Shown: positions 43,898 through 51,918 of the stretch, in pieces | Position numbering within the stretch: position 1 is the first letter of the stretch | Layout: the number at the start of each line of letters is the position of its first letter | Assembly: GCF_008271365.1 (NCBI RefSeq) | Contig: NZ_CP043430.1 | Coordinates: forward strand, 1,798,001 to 1,862,000 | Direction: 5' to 3' | From: Microbacterium sp. 1S1 | GTDB taxonomy: Bacteria > Actinomycetota > Actinomycetes > Actinomycetales > Microbacteriaceae | Length of the DNA stretch: 64,000 bases | The notes under the pieces: generated by a model | What the model saw: the letters and a program-made list of their open reading frames with translations, nothing else | Told to the model about the DNA's origin: nothing | Database searches by the model: none | Position numbers and translations under genes: made by a program

Positions 43898-45040
43898 GTG
43901 ACGGACGGGATGATGTCGACGCTGCTGCAGCGGGTCCTTCGGGTGCTCCGGCAGGTGCGGGGGCCCGCCACCTCGGACGCGGTGTTCGAGGCGACGGCGC
44001 TGATCGTCGGCGCCGCCTTCCTCGTGACCGGGTTCGCCGTCGCCCTGCCGGTGTTCTGGGGGCGGGAGCTCTCCATCAGCGGCTCCGGCTCGATCGGCAT
44101 GTTCGCCGCGTACGGCGGCGCGGTGACCGCCGCCCTCGCGTTCGCCCTGGGGCGGCTCGCCGTACGGCCTCCGCGGCCCGATCCCACCGTCGCGCGTGAC
44201 GGATTCGCCGTGCCCGGCGACCGGCTCCGCTGGTACGACCTCGCCGCGATCGCCTTCGCCCACGCCGCGATCGCCGCTCTCGGCTGGCTCGGTGTCGCGG
44301 AACTGCTGGAGCGGAGTTTCGTGGACGCTCCGGTGTTCCCGTTCCCCGGGGCGATCCTCGTCGCCGTGGCGTTCGCGCTCACGGGCTACGTCGCGTTCCT
44401 CAGCGCCGTCGCGTTGACGCCGATGGTGCTGTCGCTGGTGCTGGCGGTGTTCCTCGTGGTCGGCGCGTTCGCCGCGATGCTGGCGTCGAGCGACGTGCAC
44501 TGGTGGCGGGACAACCTGTCCGCGCTGGGCATGAGCAGCAACAGCGCCTCGGTCGCCTTCAACCTGACCCTCATCATCGCGGGGATCATGGTGACGACCA
44601 TCTCGCGCTATGCGACCGCGGGGCTGCCCGTCGACGATCCCGTCGACCGTCGCGGCCGGACGATCGTGCGCGGCGGCCTGATCCTCATGGGCATCTTCCT
44701 CGCGTGCGTGGGCATCTTCCCGGTGGACGAGTTCTTCCTGGTGCACAACACCGTCGCGACCGGTATGGCCGTCGTGTTCGCGGTGGTGGTCGTCGGGTTG
44801 CCGTGGTTCGTCAGGAGCGTCCCGCGGGTGTTCGTCGGCCTCGGCTGGGCGTATGTGCTCGTCATCGTGCTGCTCGGCGCGTTCTTCGCCGTCGGCTACT
44901 ACAACCTCACCGCGGTCGAGCTCATCGCGGCGGTGCTGATCTTCAGCTGGATCATCGTGTTCCTGCGCACCGTGGGGTCGCTCGGCAGCCCGGCGACCCA
45001 CCCCGACGGCCTCGCCGTTCCGCGCGCTGAATCCGGCTGA
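43898..45040 (+). CDS. Polytopic membrane protein, DUF998-like
   Basis: A 380-residue protein with about ten hydrophobic segments and few charged residues. The stretch WWRDNLSALGMSSNSASVAFNLTLIIAG resembles the DUF998 signature of membrane proteins of unknown function. The start is GTG 43898; TAGGAT ends seven bases upstream, which fits a leaderless transcript. It is divergent from the AraC-type gene. No catalytic motif is seen; the role is unknown. Confidence 0.8.
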   Translation: MTDGMMSTLLQRVLRVLRQVRGPATSDAVFEATALIVGAAFLVTGFAVALPVFWGRELSISGSGSIGMFAAYGGAVTAALAFALGRLAVRPPRPDPTVARDGFAVPGDRLRWYDLAAIAFAHAAIAALGWLGVAELLERSFVDAPVFPFPGAILVAVAFALTGYVAFLSAVALTPMVLSLVLAVFLVVGAFAAMLASSDVHWWRDNLSALGMSSNSASVAFNLTLIIAGIMVTTISRYATAGLPVDDPVDRRGRTIVRGGLILMGIFLACVGIFPVDEFFLVHNTVATGMAVVFAVVVVGLPWFVRSVPRVFVGLGWAYVLVIVLLGAFFAVGYYNLTAVELIAAVLIFSWIIVFLRTVGSLGSPATHPDGLAVPRAESG

Positions 45041-45061
45041 AGGGTGCCGACCCCGCGGGCC

Positions 45062-45919
45062 TCAGTCGCGCAGGAGGTGCGTCGCCTGGCGGGTGCGCTG
45101 CAGCGCGTCGACCGTCTCGGCGTATCGCTGCTTGGCGACCCCGATGAACAGGCAGTCGACGAGGGCGAGCTGCGCGATCCTGCTCACCATCGCGCCGGCG
45201 CGGAACGCCGACTCGCGCACCTCCGTGAACAGAGCGTGGTCGGCGACCTGGGCGAGCGGGGAGTCCTTCGCGGATGTGACCGCGACGGTCGTGGCTCCGG
45301 TCGCTCCGGCGGCTTCGAGGAAGCGCACGGTCTCGATCGTGGACCCGGCGTGCGAGAAGCCGATCGCGACGGTCGTGCCGACGGGGAGCACCGCGGCGGC
45401 GATCGCCTCGTGCGGATCGGCGAGAACATGGGCGTTGCGGCCGACGCGGAGGAGTTTGTGCGCCAGGTCCTCGGCGACGAACTGGCTCGCGCCGATGCCG
45501 TAGAGGAGGATGCGGTCGGCCCGGTCGATCGCCGCGACGGTGGCGGACAGCACGGCGAAGTCGAGGTTCCCGACCGTCTCCTCGATCGCGAGGAGCTCCA
45601 GACCGGCGAGTTTGGACACTGCTTCCTCGAGCGTGTCCTCGTCCGAGATCTCCGAGCCGAAGGCGCCGCGAGCGGAGAACTGCGCCGCCTCCTTGCCGAG
45701 CTCCGTGGCCAGGGCCATGCGCAGCGGGGCGTACCCGCTGAAGCCGATCGCGCGACAGAACCGGACGACGGACGCGACCGACGTGTGGCACTCGGTCGCC
45801 AGCTCGCTGATGGTGCTGTCGACAACGAGGCTCGGATTCTCCCTGACGGTGGTCGCCACGCGCGCGAGCGACGGGGGCAGAGTCGCCGCGGCGGCTTCGA
45901 TCGTCGACTGGATGCTCAC
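45062..45919 (-). CDS. MurR/RpiR-family regulator with SIS domain
   Basis: The 285-residue protein has an N-terminal HTH_6 domain (LATECHTSVASVVRFCRAIGFSGYAPL, about 40-66) and a C-terminal SIS sugar-phosphate-binding domain (ILLYGIGASQFVAEDLAHKL; VAIGFSHAGSTIETV). The start is GTG 45919, with GGAGG six bases upstream. It is divergent from the kinase-murQ operon, so it probably represses amino-sugar recycling and responds to N-acetylmuramic acid 6-phosphate, like MurR. The divergent region has a weak CTAC-N7-GTAG dyad (45970-45984) that could be its operator. Confidence 0.92.
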   Translation of the reverse strand: MSIQSTIEAAAATLPPSLARVATTVRENPSLVVDSTISELATECHTSVASVVRFCRAIGFSGYAPLRMALATELGKEAAQFSARGAFGSEISDEDTLEEAVSKLAGLELLAIEETVGNLDFAVLSATVAAIDRADRILLYGIGASQFVAEDLAHKLLRVGRNAHVLADPHEAIAAAVLPVGTTVAIGFSHAGSTIETVRFLEAAGATGATTVAVTSAKDSPLAQVADHALFTEVRESAFRAGAMVSRIAQLALVDCLFIGVAKQRYAETVDALQRTRQATHLLRD

Positions 45920-46021
45920 GCGATCCTCCGGGGACGGCGGGACAGGGTGGTAAATTCTTTTCAGCAAGTCTACGTGTTGTGTAGCTGCTTTTCTTCCTGA
46001 TCGCCGATCCGAGGAGCCCCG

Positions 46022-46912
46022 ATGAGCGCGACGACCGTCACGGTCGATCTCGGTAAGTCCCGCTGCCGCCTCGTCGTGCACGGGTCGACCGCCGAGGAGC
46101 GCGCCGGCATCGGAGCGCCAGGACTCGCTGCGGCGGGCGGTGTGGACGCGGCGCTCGCCGCGATCCTGCCGCTGCTCGCCGGTGTCGAGGGCATCGGCAC
46201 GCTCGGAGTGGGCGCGGCGGGAGCATGGTTCGCTCCGGAGGCCGCGTCGGCGCTGGCGACGGCGCTCGCGGCGCGGACGGGCGCCCGCGTGGCGGTCGCC
46301 TCGGACGTCGTCACCGCCCATGCCGGAGCCCTCGGCGGCGGAGCGGGCGTCCTGCTCATCGCCGGCACGGGAGCCGTGGCGCTCGGCGTCGACGACAACG
46401 GCGCCCGTCTCGTCGACGGCTGGGGACCGGAACTCGGCGACTTCGGCAGCGGTTCCTGGCTCGGTCGCGAAGCCCTCCGCGCTGTGCTCCGCGCCCACGA
46501 CGGTCTCGCTCGACCGACGGCTCTCACCCGCGCGGTCGCCGGGCCCGTCGGAGCTCCCGGCACCGTGCAGGCCTGGCTCGCCGCCGACGGTCCGCTCGCC
46601 CGCCGCCTCGCGACCCTCGCGCCTCTCGTGCTCGCGGCCGCCGACGACGGCGACGACGTCGCCGTCGCGATCGTCGAGGAGGCCGTCCGTCTCCTCGCGG
46701 CGACCGCGGCCGCGGCCTCCGGGGCGACCGCCGACGTCGCGCTCCACGGCGGCCTCACCGAACACGACGGTTTCCGCGCCGCGCTCACCCGCGCCCTCGA
46801 GGGGCGCGGGCGCCGGGTCGTCCCCCCGGAGGGCGACGCCATGGACGGCGCGCTGCTGTTGACCCGCCGCTTCGATCTCCCCCATGAAAGGTCCGTGCAC
46901 CGTGCCGAATGA
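46022..46912 (+). CDS. BadF/BadG-type N-acetylglucosamine or N-acetylmuramic acid kinase
   Basis: A 296-residue sugar kinase of the ASKHA fold. The first phosphate loop VTVDLGKSRCRL, the second phosphate segment GVLLIAGTGAVALGVDD, and GWGPELGDFGSGSWLGREALR are typical of BadF-type N-acetylglucosamine kinases. Its position immediately before murQ suggests that it phosphorylates N-acetylmuramic acid to the substrate of MurQ, or N-acetylglucosamine released from the wall. This would let cells recycle murein sugars without a PTS transporter. The overlap with murQ implies coupling. Confidence 0.88.
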   Translation: MSATTVTVDLGKSRCRLVVHGSTAEERAGIGAPGLAAAGGVDAALAAILPLLAGVEGIGTLGVGAAGAWFAPEAASALATALAARTGARVAVASDVVTAHAGALGGGAGVLLIAGTGAVALGVDDNGARLVDGWGPELGDFGSGSWLGREALRAVLRAHDGLARPTALTRAVAGPVGAPGTVQAWLAADGPLARRLATLAPLVLAAADDGDDVAVAIVEEAVRLLAATAAAASGATADVALHGGLTEHDGFRAALTRALEGRGRRVVPPEGDAMDGALLLTRRFDLPHERSVHRAE

Positions 46913-47834
46913 CGCCCGCCTCACCACCCTCCTCGCCGAACTCTCGAGTCTCGACACCGAGGCCTCGACGACCGAGCGGGGAGATCTCGATCTGCTCAGC
47001 ACGACCGAGCTCGTGCAGCGCATGAACGCCGAGGATCGTCGCGTGCCCGAGGCCGTGGCGGGGCGGACGGCGGAGATCGCCGCGGCAGTGGACGGCATCA
47101 CCGCGCGGTTCCGTCGCGGGGGCCGCCTCATCTACCTCGGCGCGGGAACGGCAGGGCGCATCGGCGTCCTCGATGCGAGCGAATGCCCGCCCACGTTCGG
47201 CACCGACCCGTCGATGGTCGTGGGACTCATCGCGGGCGGCGAGACGGCGATCCGTTCGGCGGTGGAGAACGCGGAGGACGACGACGAGGCCGCGGCCACG
47301 GCGCTGCGCGAGCTGGAGCTCACCGAACGGGATACCGTCGTCGGCATCTCGGCGTCCGGGCGCACGCCCTACGTCGTCGGCGGTCTGCGGTACGCCCGCG
47401 GCGTCGGCGCCCTCACCGTGGCGATCGCGTCGAACGCGGGGTCGGCGATCGGGGCGGAGGCCGAGATCGCGATCGAGGTGGTCACAGGGCCGGAGTTCAT
47501 CTCGGGGTCGACGCGACTGAAGTCCGGCACGGCGCAGAAGCTCGTCGTCAACATGCTGACCACGCTCTCGATGATCAAGCTGGGCAAGACGTACCGCGGG
47601 GTGATGGTCGATCTTCTCGCGACGAACGAGAAGCTGCACGCCCGCTCGATCCGTACGGTGTCGCAACTCGCGGGGGTGGACGTCGACGCGGCGGCCGAAG
47701 CCCTGCGGGCCGCGGACGGCTCCGTGAAGCTCGCCCTGCTCCTGCTCGCGACCGGTGCCTCCGCCGAGACGGCGACGGCGGCGCTGGGCGCCGCCGACGG
47801 CATCCTCCGCGACGCCATCTCCGCCCTCACCTGA
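46902..47834 (+). CDS. murQ: N-acetylmuramic acid 6-phosphate etherase MurQ
   Basis: MurQ removes the lactyl ether from N-acetylmuramic acid 6-phosphate to give N-acetylglucosamine 6-phosphate and lactate. The 310-residue protein has the SIS fold (GGRLIYLGAGTAGRIGVLDASECPPTFG) with the catalytic glutamate in ASECPPTFG, the second glutamate region GGETAIRSAVENAEDD, and the signature SGSTRLKSGTAQKLVVNML. GTG 46902 is chosen because AAAGG lies about 11 bases upstream and ATG 46884 has no ribosome site; the longer form cannot be excluded. It overlaps the kinase gene. Confidence 0.96.
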   Translation: MPNDARLTTLLAELSSLDTEASTTERGDLDLLSTTELVQRMNAEDRRVPEAVAGRTAEIAAAVDGITARFRRGGRLIYLGAGTAGRIGVLDASECPPTFGTDPSMVVGLIAGGETAIRSAVENAEDDDEAAATALRELELTERDTVVGISASGRTPYVVGGLRYARGVGALTVAIASNAGSAIGAEAEIAIEVVTGPEFISGSTRLKSGTAQKLVVNMLTTLSMIKLGKTYRGVMVDLLATNEKLHARSIRTVSQLAGVDVDAAAEALRAADGSVKLALLLLATGASAETATAALGAADGILRDAISALT

Positions 47835-47933
47835 GTCGGTCTCCTCCCGCGACCGAAGATGCGAAACGCTCCGGGCGGGAGCGATCGGGGGCCCTTTCCG
47901 CACCCGATCCGGTGTGCCCGCTAGCGTGAGGGT

Positions 47934-48596
47934 ATGCCCCTCGCTCTCGTCACCGGCGCCGCGCGCGCGAACAGCATCGCCGCCGGCATCGTGCCGCGGC
48001 TCCGTGTCGACGGCTGGACCGTCGTCACCAGCGACCTCGACGACGCCGACCACCCTGCCGACCTCTCCACAGCGGACGGCCCGGAGCGCCTGATCGCCGA
48101 GGTCGTGGAGGCGCACGGCCCCCTCTCCGCGCTCATCCTCAGCCACGCGCACGACGTGGAGTCCGGCGTGCTCGACACCACGGCGGAGAGCTTCGACCGG
48201 CACGTCGCCGTGAATGCGCGGGCGAGCCTTCTCCTCATCGCGGCCTTCGCCCGGCAGGCCGAAGAAGGAGGCGCCATCGTGGCCCTGACGAGCGATCACG
48301 TCACCGGGAACCTGCCGTACGGGGCGTCCAAGGGCGCGCTGGACCGGCTGGTCATCTCCGCCGCGCGCGAGCTCGGTCCGCGCGGCATCTCCGCCAACGT
48401 CCTGAACCCCGGACCCATCGACACCGGATGGATGGACGACGAGACGCGCGCCGGCCTCGCCGGGATGACGCCGCTCGGGCGACTCGGCACCCCGAGCGAC
48501 ATCGCCGCCGTCGTCTCGTTCCTCGTCTCGGACGAGGGACGCTGGATCTCGGGGCAGCTCCTCCAGGCGGACGGGGCCTTCTCCGCGCGCTACTGA
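47934..48596 (+). CDS. SDR-family oxidoreductase
   Basis: A 220-residue short-chain dehydrogenase with a modified cofactor loop (VTGAARANSIAAGIVPRL) that lacks the usual GxGIG, as in enoyl-ACP-reductase-like SDRs. LILSHAHD replaces NNAG. The catalytic pair is in LPYGASKGALDRLVI. It ends with ISGQLLQADGAFSARY. TAGCGT ends six bases before the ATG, suggesting a leaderless transcript. It lies alone between murQ and the amine oxidase. The substrate is unknown. Confidence 0.87.
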   Translation: MPLALVTGAARANSIAAGIVPRLRVDGWTVVTSDLDDADHPADLSTADGPERLIAEVVEAHGPLSALILSHAHDVESGVLDTTAESFDRHVAVNARASLLLIAAFARQAEEGGAIVALTSDHVTGNLPYGASKGALDRLVISAARELGPRGISANVLNPGPIDTGWMDDETRAGLAGMTPLGRLGTPSDIAAVVSFLVSDEGRWISGQLLQADGAFSARY

Positions 48597-48623
48597 TCGC
48601 TCCGCGGAGGGCCCGGTGCGCTG

Positions 48624-50615
48624 TCAGTGGCCGCAGGCGCAGGAGGCGCCGCCGCCGCAGCAGGCCGTCGTCGTCGCGCCGCCGTGCGCCTGGGAGGACT
48701 CCGGCACGTCCATCGCCGGGTTCTGGTCGAGGAATCCGTAGGGCTTGAACCAGAAGCCGGCGTAGTCCACAGGCATGATCGGCCAGTCCTCCGGGCGCGG
48801 GAAGTGGGTGAGCCCGAAGGTGTGCCACAGCACGATGTCCTCGCCGTCTATCCGGCGGTCGCCTTCGGTGTACTCCGGGAGACCGCCGCCCCCCTGGTGC
48901 GCGTTGGGGTAGCGTCCCGCGGGCCAGAGCTGGCCGTGTTCGTACCGCGTCGCCCAGAGGTGCTTGGTGGCGAAGGTGGCGCGCGCGGCGACGGAGGAGG
49001 CCGGGTCGGCCATCAGCAGGGCGGTGGGCTCCGGCACGAGGTGGTAGGCGGTGGGGCGGCCGACGTGGTTCGTCCGTGAGGCGCTCTGCACCTCCCACAC
49101 TCGGGCGGCGGAGGAGTCGGCCTCGCGCCGTGCGGCGTGCTCGGTCTCCAGCACCGTCTCCGACCAGGTGAAGGCGTTGCCGAACGGGTTGTCCGGCCCC
49201 ATCGGCACGCGCTGCGCGTCGACCTCCACGAGACGGTTGTCCTGGCCGTCGATCGCGACGTCGAGTCGGGCGCAGAACAGATGCTGGTGGACCGGGGCGA
49301 AGACGCCGGGGGCGAGCTCGGTGGCATGCTTCTGGCGGATGCCGGGCTCCCCGGCGCCGGCGAACACGATGCCCGTGGCCTTGGCGACGACCTCGATCGA
49401 GCCGTCCAGGCCGAAGTTCCAGTAGAAGCCGTAGTCGTAGTTGCCGATCGTGGAGAAGTACGACACCACGAAGCGCCGCGACCGCCGCACGTCGGAGCGT
49501 CCGGAGAGGTCGGTGTGCTTCCAGAGGATGCCGAAGTCCTCCTCGTGCATGCAGATCACGTTCGGGATGCGCACCGGGTGGCCGTGGTCGTCGGCGACGT
49601 AGCCGTCGAGATACCGGATCACGCCGAGACAGTCGCAGCCGAGCTCCAGGTGGTTGGCGTTCTTGCCGAGGAGGTACTCGCCCGCGTCGAAGTAGCTGAT
49701 CCAGAAGCGCCCGGGAGCGGTGTCGCCGTACGGCACGACCATCTCGGGCACGCTCGCCCGGTGCAGCACGGAGCGCCCCTGGAACGACACGTCGTGAAGC
49801 ACCAGGCCCTCGCGGGCGTTGAAGCCCACGCGCATCGACCAGCCCTCCCACTCGACGAGCGATCCGGACACGGCGAAGCTCGGCCCCTCCGGCTGGGTGA
49901 TCTCGATGGGCTTCAGCGTCGTCCGCGCCGCGCCCTGCACCTCCGGGTAGTAGTTGCCGTGCCCGGCGGGGACCGGCACGTCGCCCTCGTCCTCGACGCG
50001 GATCACGCTGTTCGTCGTCAGGTCGATGTGCACGATCAGCCCCTCGACGGGGTGTGCCCACGGCGAATCCTGCTCGTCGTACCGGAGGAAGGTGAGGGAG
50101 CGGATCACACGGCGACCGACCTCGTCGGCTCGCCCGGTGTACCCCGGCGCCAGGGGAGAGCAGAAGGCGAGGGCCATGTGGTCCTCCAGTCCTCGACGCT
50201 GCATGGCAGCCTGCCAGTCGGGGGACGCCTTGGCGATGGCCTCCGCCCGCTCGTACTCCTCGAAGAGGTACTGGGGCTGGCCGTACGGCGGGGCGTCGTT
50301 CGGGACCCGCTCCTGGTGCACGACCTCGCCGCGGGTGATCGAGACGATCGCCTCGGTCGCGGTGCCGGTCGCGGTGTCGAGGAGCGTCACGTCGACGCGG
50401 CGATCGATGGGGGAGCCGGGGCGCCAGGCGGCGAGCTCCTCCTTCGTCGCCTCGTCGGGAAGCAGCATCGGCACGCGGGTGGTCGCCGTGAGCAGGCCCG
50501 CGGCGTCGAGCACCGCGCGGGCGGCCGCGATCTCGGCGCCGGTGAGCGGGTCGAGCGGGTGCGGGACGGCGATCGGCTCGAGGGAGACGGGCTGGGGGGA
50601 GTGCGCGGACATCAT
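48624..50615 (-). CDS. tynA: Copper-containing primary amine oxidase
   Basis: The 663-residue enzyme oxidises primary amines such as tyramine or phenylethylamine to aldehydes, releasing ammonia and hydrogen peroxide. The tyrosine that becomes topaquinone is in STIGNYDYGFYW. Copper ligands are visible in PVHQHLFCARLD and in LTHFPRPEDWPIMPVD. The N-terminal domains (LTGAEIAAARAVL) are also typical. It lacks a signal peptide and should be cytoplasmic. The extreme C-terminus TTTACCGGGASCACGH is unusually rich in cysteine and glycine. GAGGTC precedes the start. Upstream is a palindrome (50629-50645) matched before the next operon, consistent with control by the TetR gene at 50716. Confidence 0.96.
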   Translation of the reverse strand: MMSAHSPQPVSLEPIAVPHPLDPLTGAEIAAARAVLDAAGLLTATTRVPMLLPDEATKEELAAWRPGSPIDRRVDVTLLDTATGTATEAIVSITRGEVVHQERVPNDAPPYGQPQYLFEEYERAEAIAKASPDWQAAMQRRGLEDHMALAFCSPLAPGYTGRADEVGRRVIRSLTFLRYDEQDSPWAHPVEGLIVHIDLTTNSVIRVEDEGDVPVPAGHGNYYPEVQGAARTTLKPIEITQPEGPSFAVSGSLVEWEGWSMRVGFNAREGLVLHDVSFQGRSVLHRASVPEMVVPYGDTAPGRFWISYFDAGEYLLGKNANHLELGCDCLGVIRYLDGYVADDHGHPVRIPNVICMHEEDFGILWKHTDLSGRSDVRRSRRFVVSYFSTIGNYDYGFYWNFGLDGSIEVVAKATGIVFAGAGEPGIRQKHATELAPGVFAPVHQHLFCARLDVAIDGQDNRLVEVDAQRVPMGPDNPFGNAFTWSETVLETEHAARREADSSAARVWEVQSASRTNHVGRPTAYHLVPEPTALLMADPASSVAARATFATKHLWATRYEHGQLWPAGRYPNAHQGGGGLPEYTEGDRRIDGEDIVLWHTFGLTHFPRPEDWPIMPVDYAGFWFKPYGFLDQNPAMDVPESSQAHGGATTTACCGGGASCACGH

Positions 50616-50628
50616 CGACCTCACTATT

Positions 50629-50645
50629 TTCGAGCGAACGCTCAA
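50629..50645. promoter_or_regulatory. TetR-type operator upstream of the amine oxidase gene
   Basis: TTCGAGCGAACGCTCAA, which on the other strand reads TTGAGCGTTCGCTCGAA, is a near-perfect palindrome 14 bases before the amine oxidase start. A matching element lies at 51339-51354. Confidence 0.6.
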
Positions 50646-50715
50646 TAAACGGGTTGGCACGATGATACGACGGCGCGCGCGGGGGCACAACCGTCGAGCC
50701 CGTGGGGAGCCGAGG

Positions 50716-51300
50716 TCAGCGACGCCAGGGGGCGAGGATGCTGTCGAGCACCGCGAAGTGCCTGGCCGGGGTCTGCGGTTCGGTGACCTCGACGACCTGC
50801 TGGCCGTATGTGATGGACCGCAGGAGGGCCAGAAGATCGCGGGTGGGGGTCTCGGGGTGCAACTCCCCGTCGGCCACCGCCTCGTCCAGGGCCTCCCGAA
50901 TGCTGCCCTGCCAGGTTGCAAGGGTCGGTGCCCCGGCGTCCGGGGTCGGGGCGAGAGTGGCCAGGCGGCCCCAGAAGCCGACGACGACGTGCGCCTCGGT
51001 GCGGGTGCCCTCGTCGACGGGGAGCACCTCGCCCATCAGGGCGCGCAGGCGGGCGAGGCCGCGGAGTCCGTCCGTCGCTGCGGCGATGCGCTCGCCAGTG
51101 CGGCGGGTGACCTCGGCCGCCGCGGCGCGGACGACGTCGTCGAAACCGTCGAAGTAGTGCCAGAGGGCACCGGTGGCGACGCCGAGCTCCTTGGCGACCG
51201 CCCGCGACGACACGCTCTCGTGGCCGTCCCTGGCGGCGACGACGAGCAGCGCCTCGGCGATCTGCCGACGGCGCTCGTCATGGTCGACGATGCGGGGCAC
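50716..51300 (-). CDS. TetR-family regulator of the amine oxidase locus
   Basis: A 194-residue TetR protein with helix-turn-helix in RRRQIAEALLVVAARDGHE through KELGVATGALWHYFDGFDDVV (about 8-52). The C-terminal half is of the TetR_C_6 type. GTG 51300 gives the common N-terminus (V)PRIVDHDERRRQIAE; ATG 51318 would add six residues. It lies upstream of the amine oxidase gene on the same strand and divergent from a membrane protein gene. Nearly identical palindromes before both its own and the amine oxidase promoters support autoregulation and control of the oxidase. Confidence 0.88.
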   Translation of the reverse strand: MPRIVDHDERRRQIAEALLVVAARDGHESVSSRAVAKELGVATGALWHYFDGFDDVVRAAAAEVTRRTGERIAAATDGLRGLARLRALMGEVLPVDEGTRTEAHVVVGFWGRLATLAPTPDAGAPTLATWQGSIREALDEAVADGELHPETPTRDLLALLRSITYGQQVVEVTEPQTPARHFAVLDSILAPWRR

Positions 51301-51338
51301 GTGCTCATTGTGTCGCATCGCGGAGGGGTCTCGCTTTT

Positions 51339-51360
51339 TTGAGCGATCGATCAATATACT
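51339..51360. promoter_or_regulatory. TetR-type operator with leaderless promoter for the gene at 51367
   Basis: TTGAGCGATCGATCAA (51339-51354) is a near palindrome similar to the element at 50629. It abuts TATACT (51355-51360), a good -10 box that ends six bases before the GTG at 51367, so transcription and translation would begin at about the same base. Confidence 0.6.
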
Positions 51361-51366
51361 TCGGCC

Positions 51367-51897
51367 GTGGACCTTCTGCTCCCGACAGCGCCGTGGCTGA
51401 TGGCGGCGGCGGCACTCGTGTCGGCCGGCGCGTGCCTTGCTGCGCGGCGCGCTGTGCCGTGGCAGGGGCGGCAGGCCGCGGTGGCGATGGCGGTGGGGAT
51501 GCTGGTGGTGGCGACGGGCAGGACGGGACCGCTGGGTGCCCTGCTGGTCGGGGCCCTGCTGCTCGTGTCCGGCATGATCGGCACGATGGGCGTCCGCGGA
51601 GCGGCGTCTGCGGCCACCTGCTGCCACCGCGCGCTCGGATCGCTCGTGATGGCGCTGTGCGCCATCCACGGTGCCGGGGGATCGACCGGTCCTGGTTCGG
51701 CGCCCGCGGGGCACGCGGGGCACGGCTTCGCGGGAGCGCTCGGCGCGCTGGTGCTCCTCGGCACCCTCGGCATCGTCGCCTGGACGGTCGTCACGACCCT
51801 GCGGCCGGCGGCGCACCTCGGCCGCGCGGCCCGGCCGCTGGCGGTGGAATCCTGGGCGATGGCGATCGGGGTCCTCGCGATGAGCGTCGCGGGCTGA
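51367..51897 (+). CDS. Small polytopic membrane protein, DUF5134-like
   Basis: A 176-residue protein with five likely transmembrane helices, a Cys-Cys-His segment (AATCCHRALGSLVMALCAIHG) and a loop rich in Gly and His (PAGHAGHGFAG) that could bind metal. It resembles actinobacterial DUF5134-type membrane proteins, in which the conserved histidines lie in helices. It has no Shine-Dalgarno site; a -10 box lies just upstream. The shared operator suggests control together with the copper amine oxidase, and the CCH and HAGHG residues make copper handling a possibility. This is speculative. Confidence 0.7.
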   Translation: MDLLLPTAPWLMAAAALVSAGACLAARRAVPWQGRQAAVAMAVGMLVVATGRTGPLGALLVGALLLVSGMIGTMGVRGAASAATCCHRALGSLVMALCAIHGAGGSTGPGSAPAGHAGHGFAGALGALVLLGTLGIVAWTVVTTLRPAAHLGRAARPLAVESWAMAIGVLAMSVAG

Positions 51898-51918
51898 TCG
51901 CCGCGGCGGTCCCCGTCC

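Noticed and set aside
51301..51318. ATG 51318 as start of the TetR gene at 50716
   Set aside because: Possible, but GTG 51300 gives the common PRIVDHDERR N-terminus; kept as alternative only.
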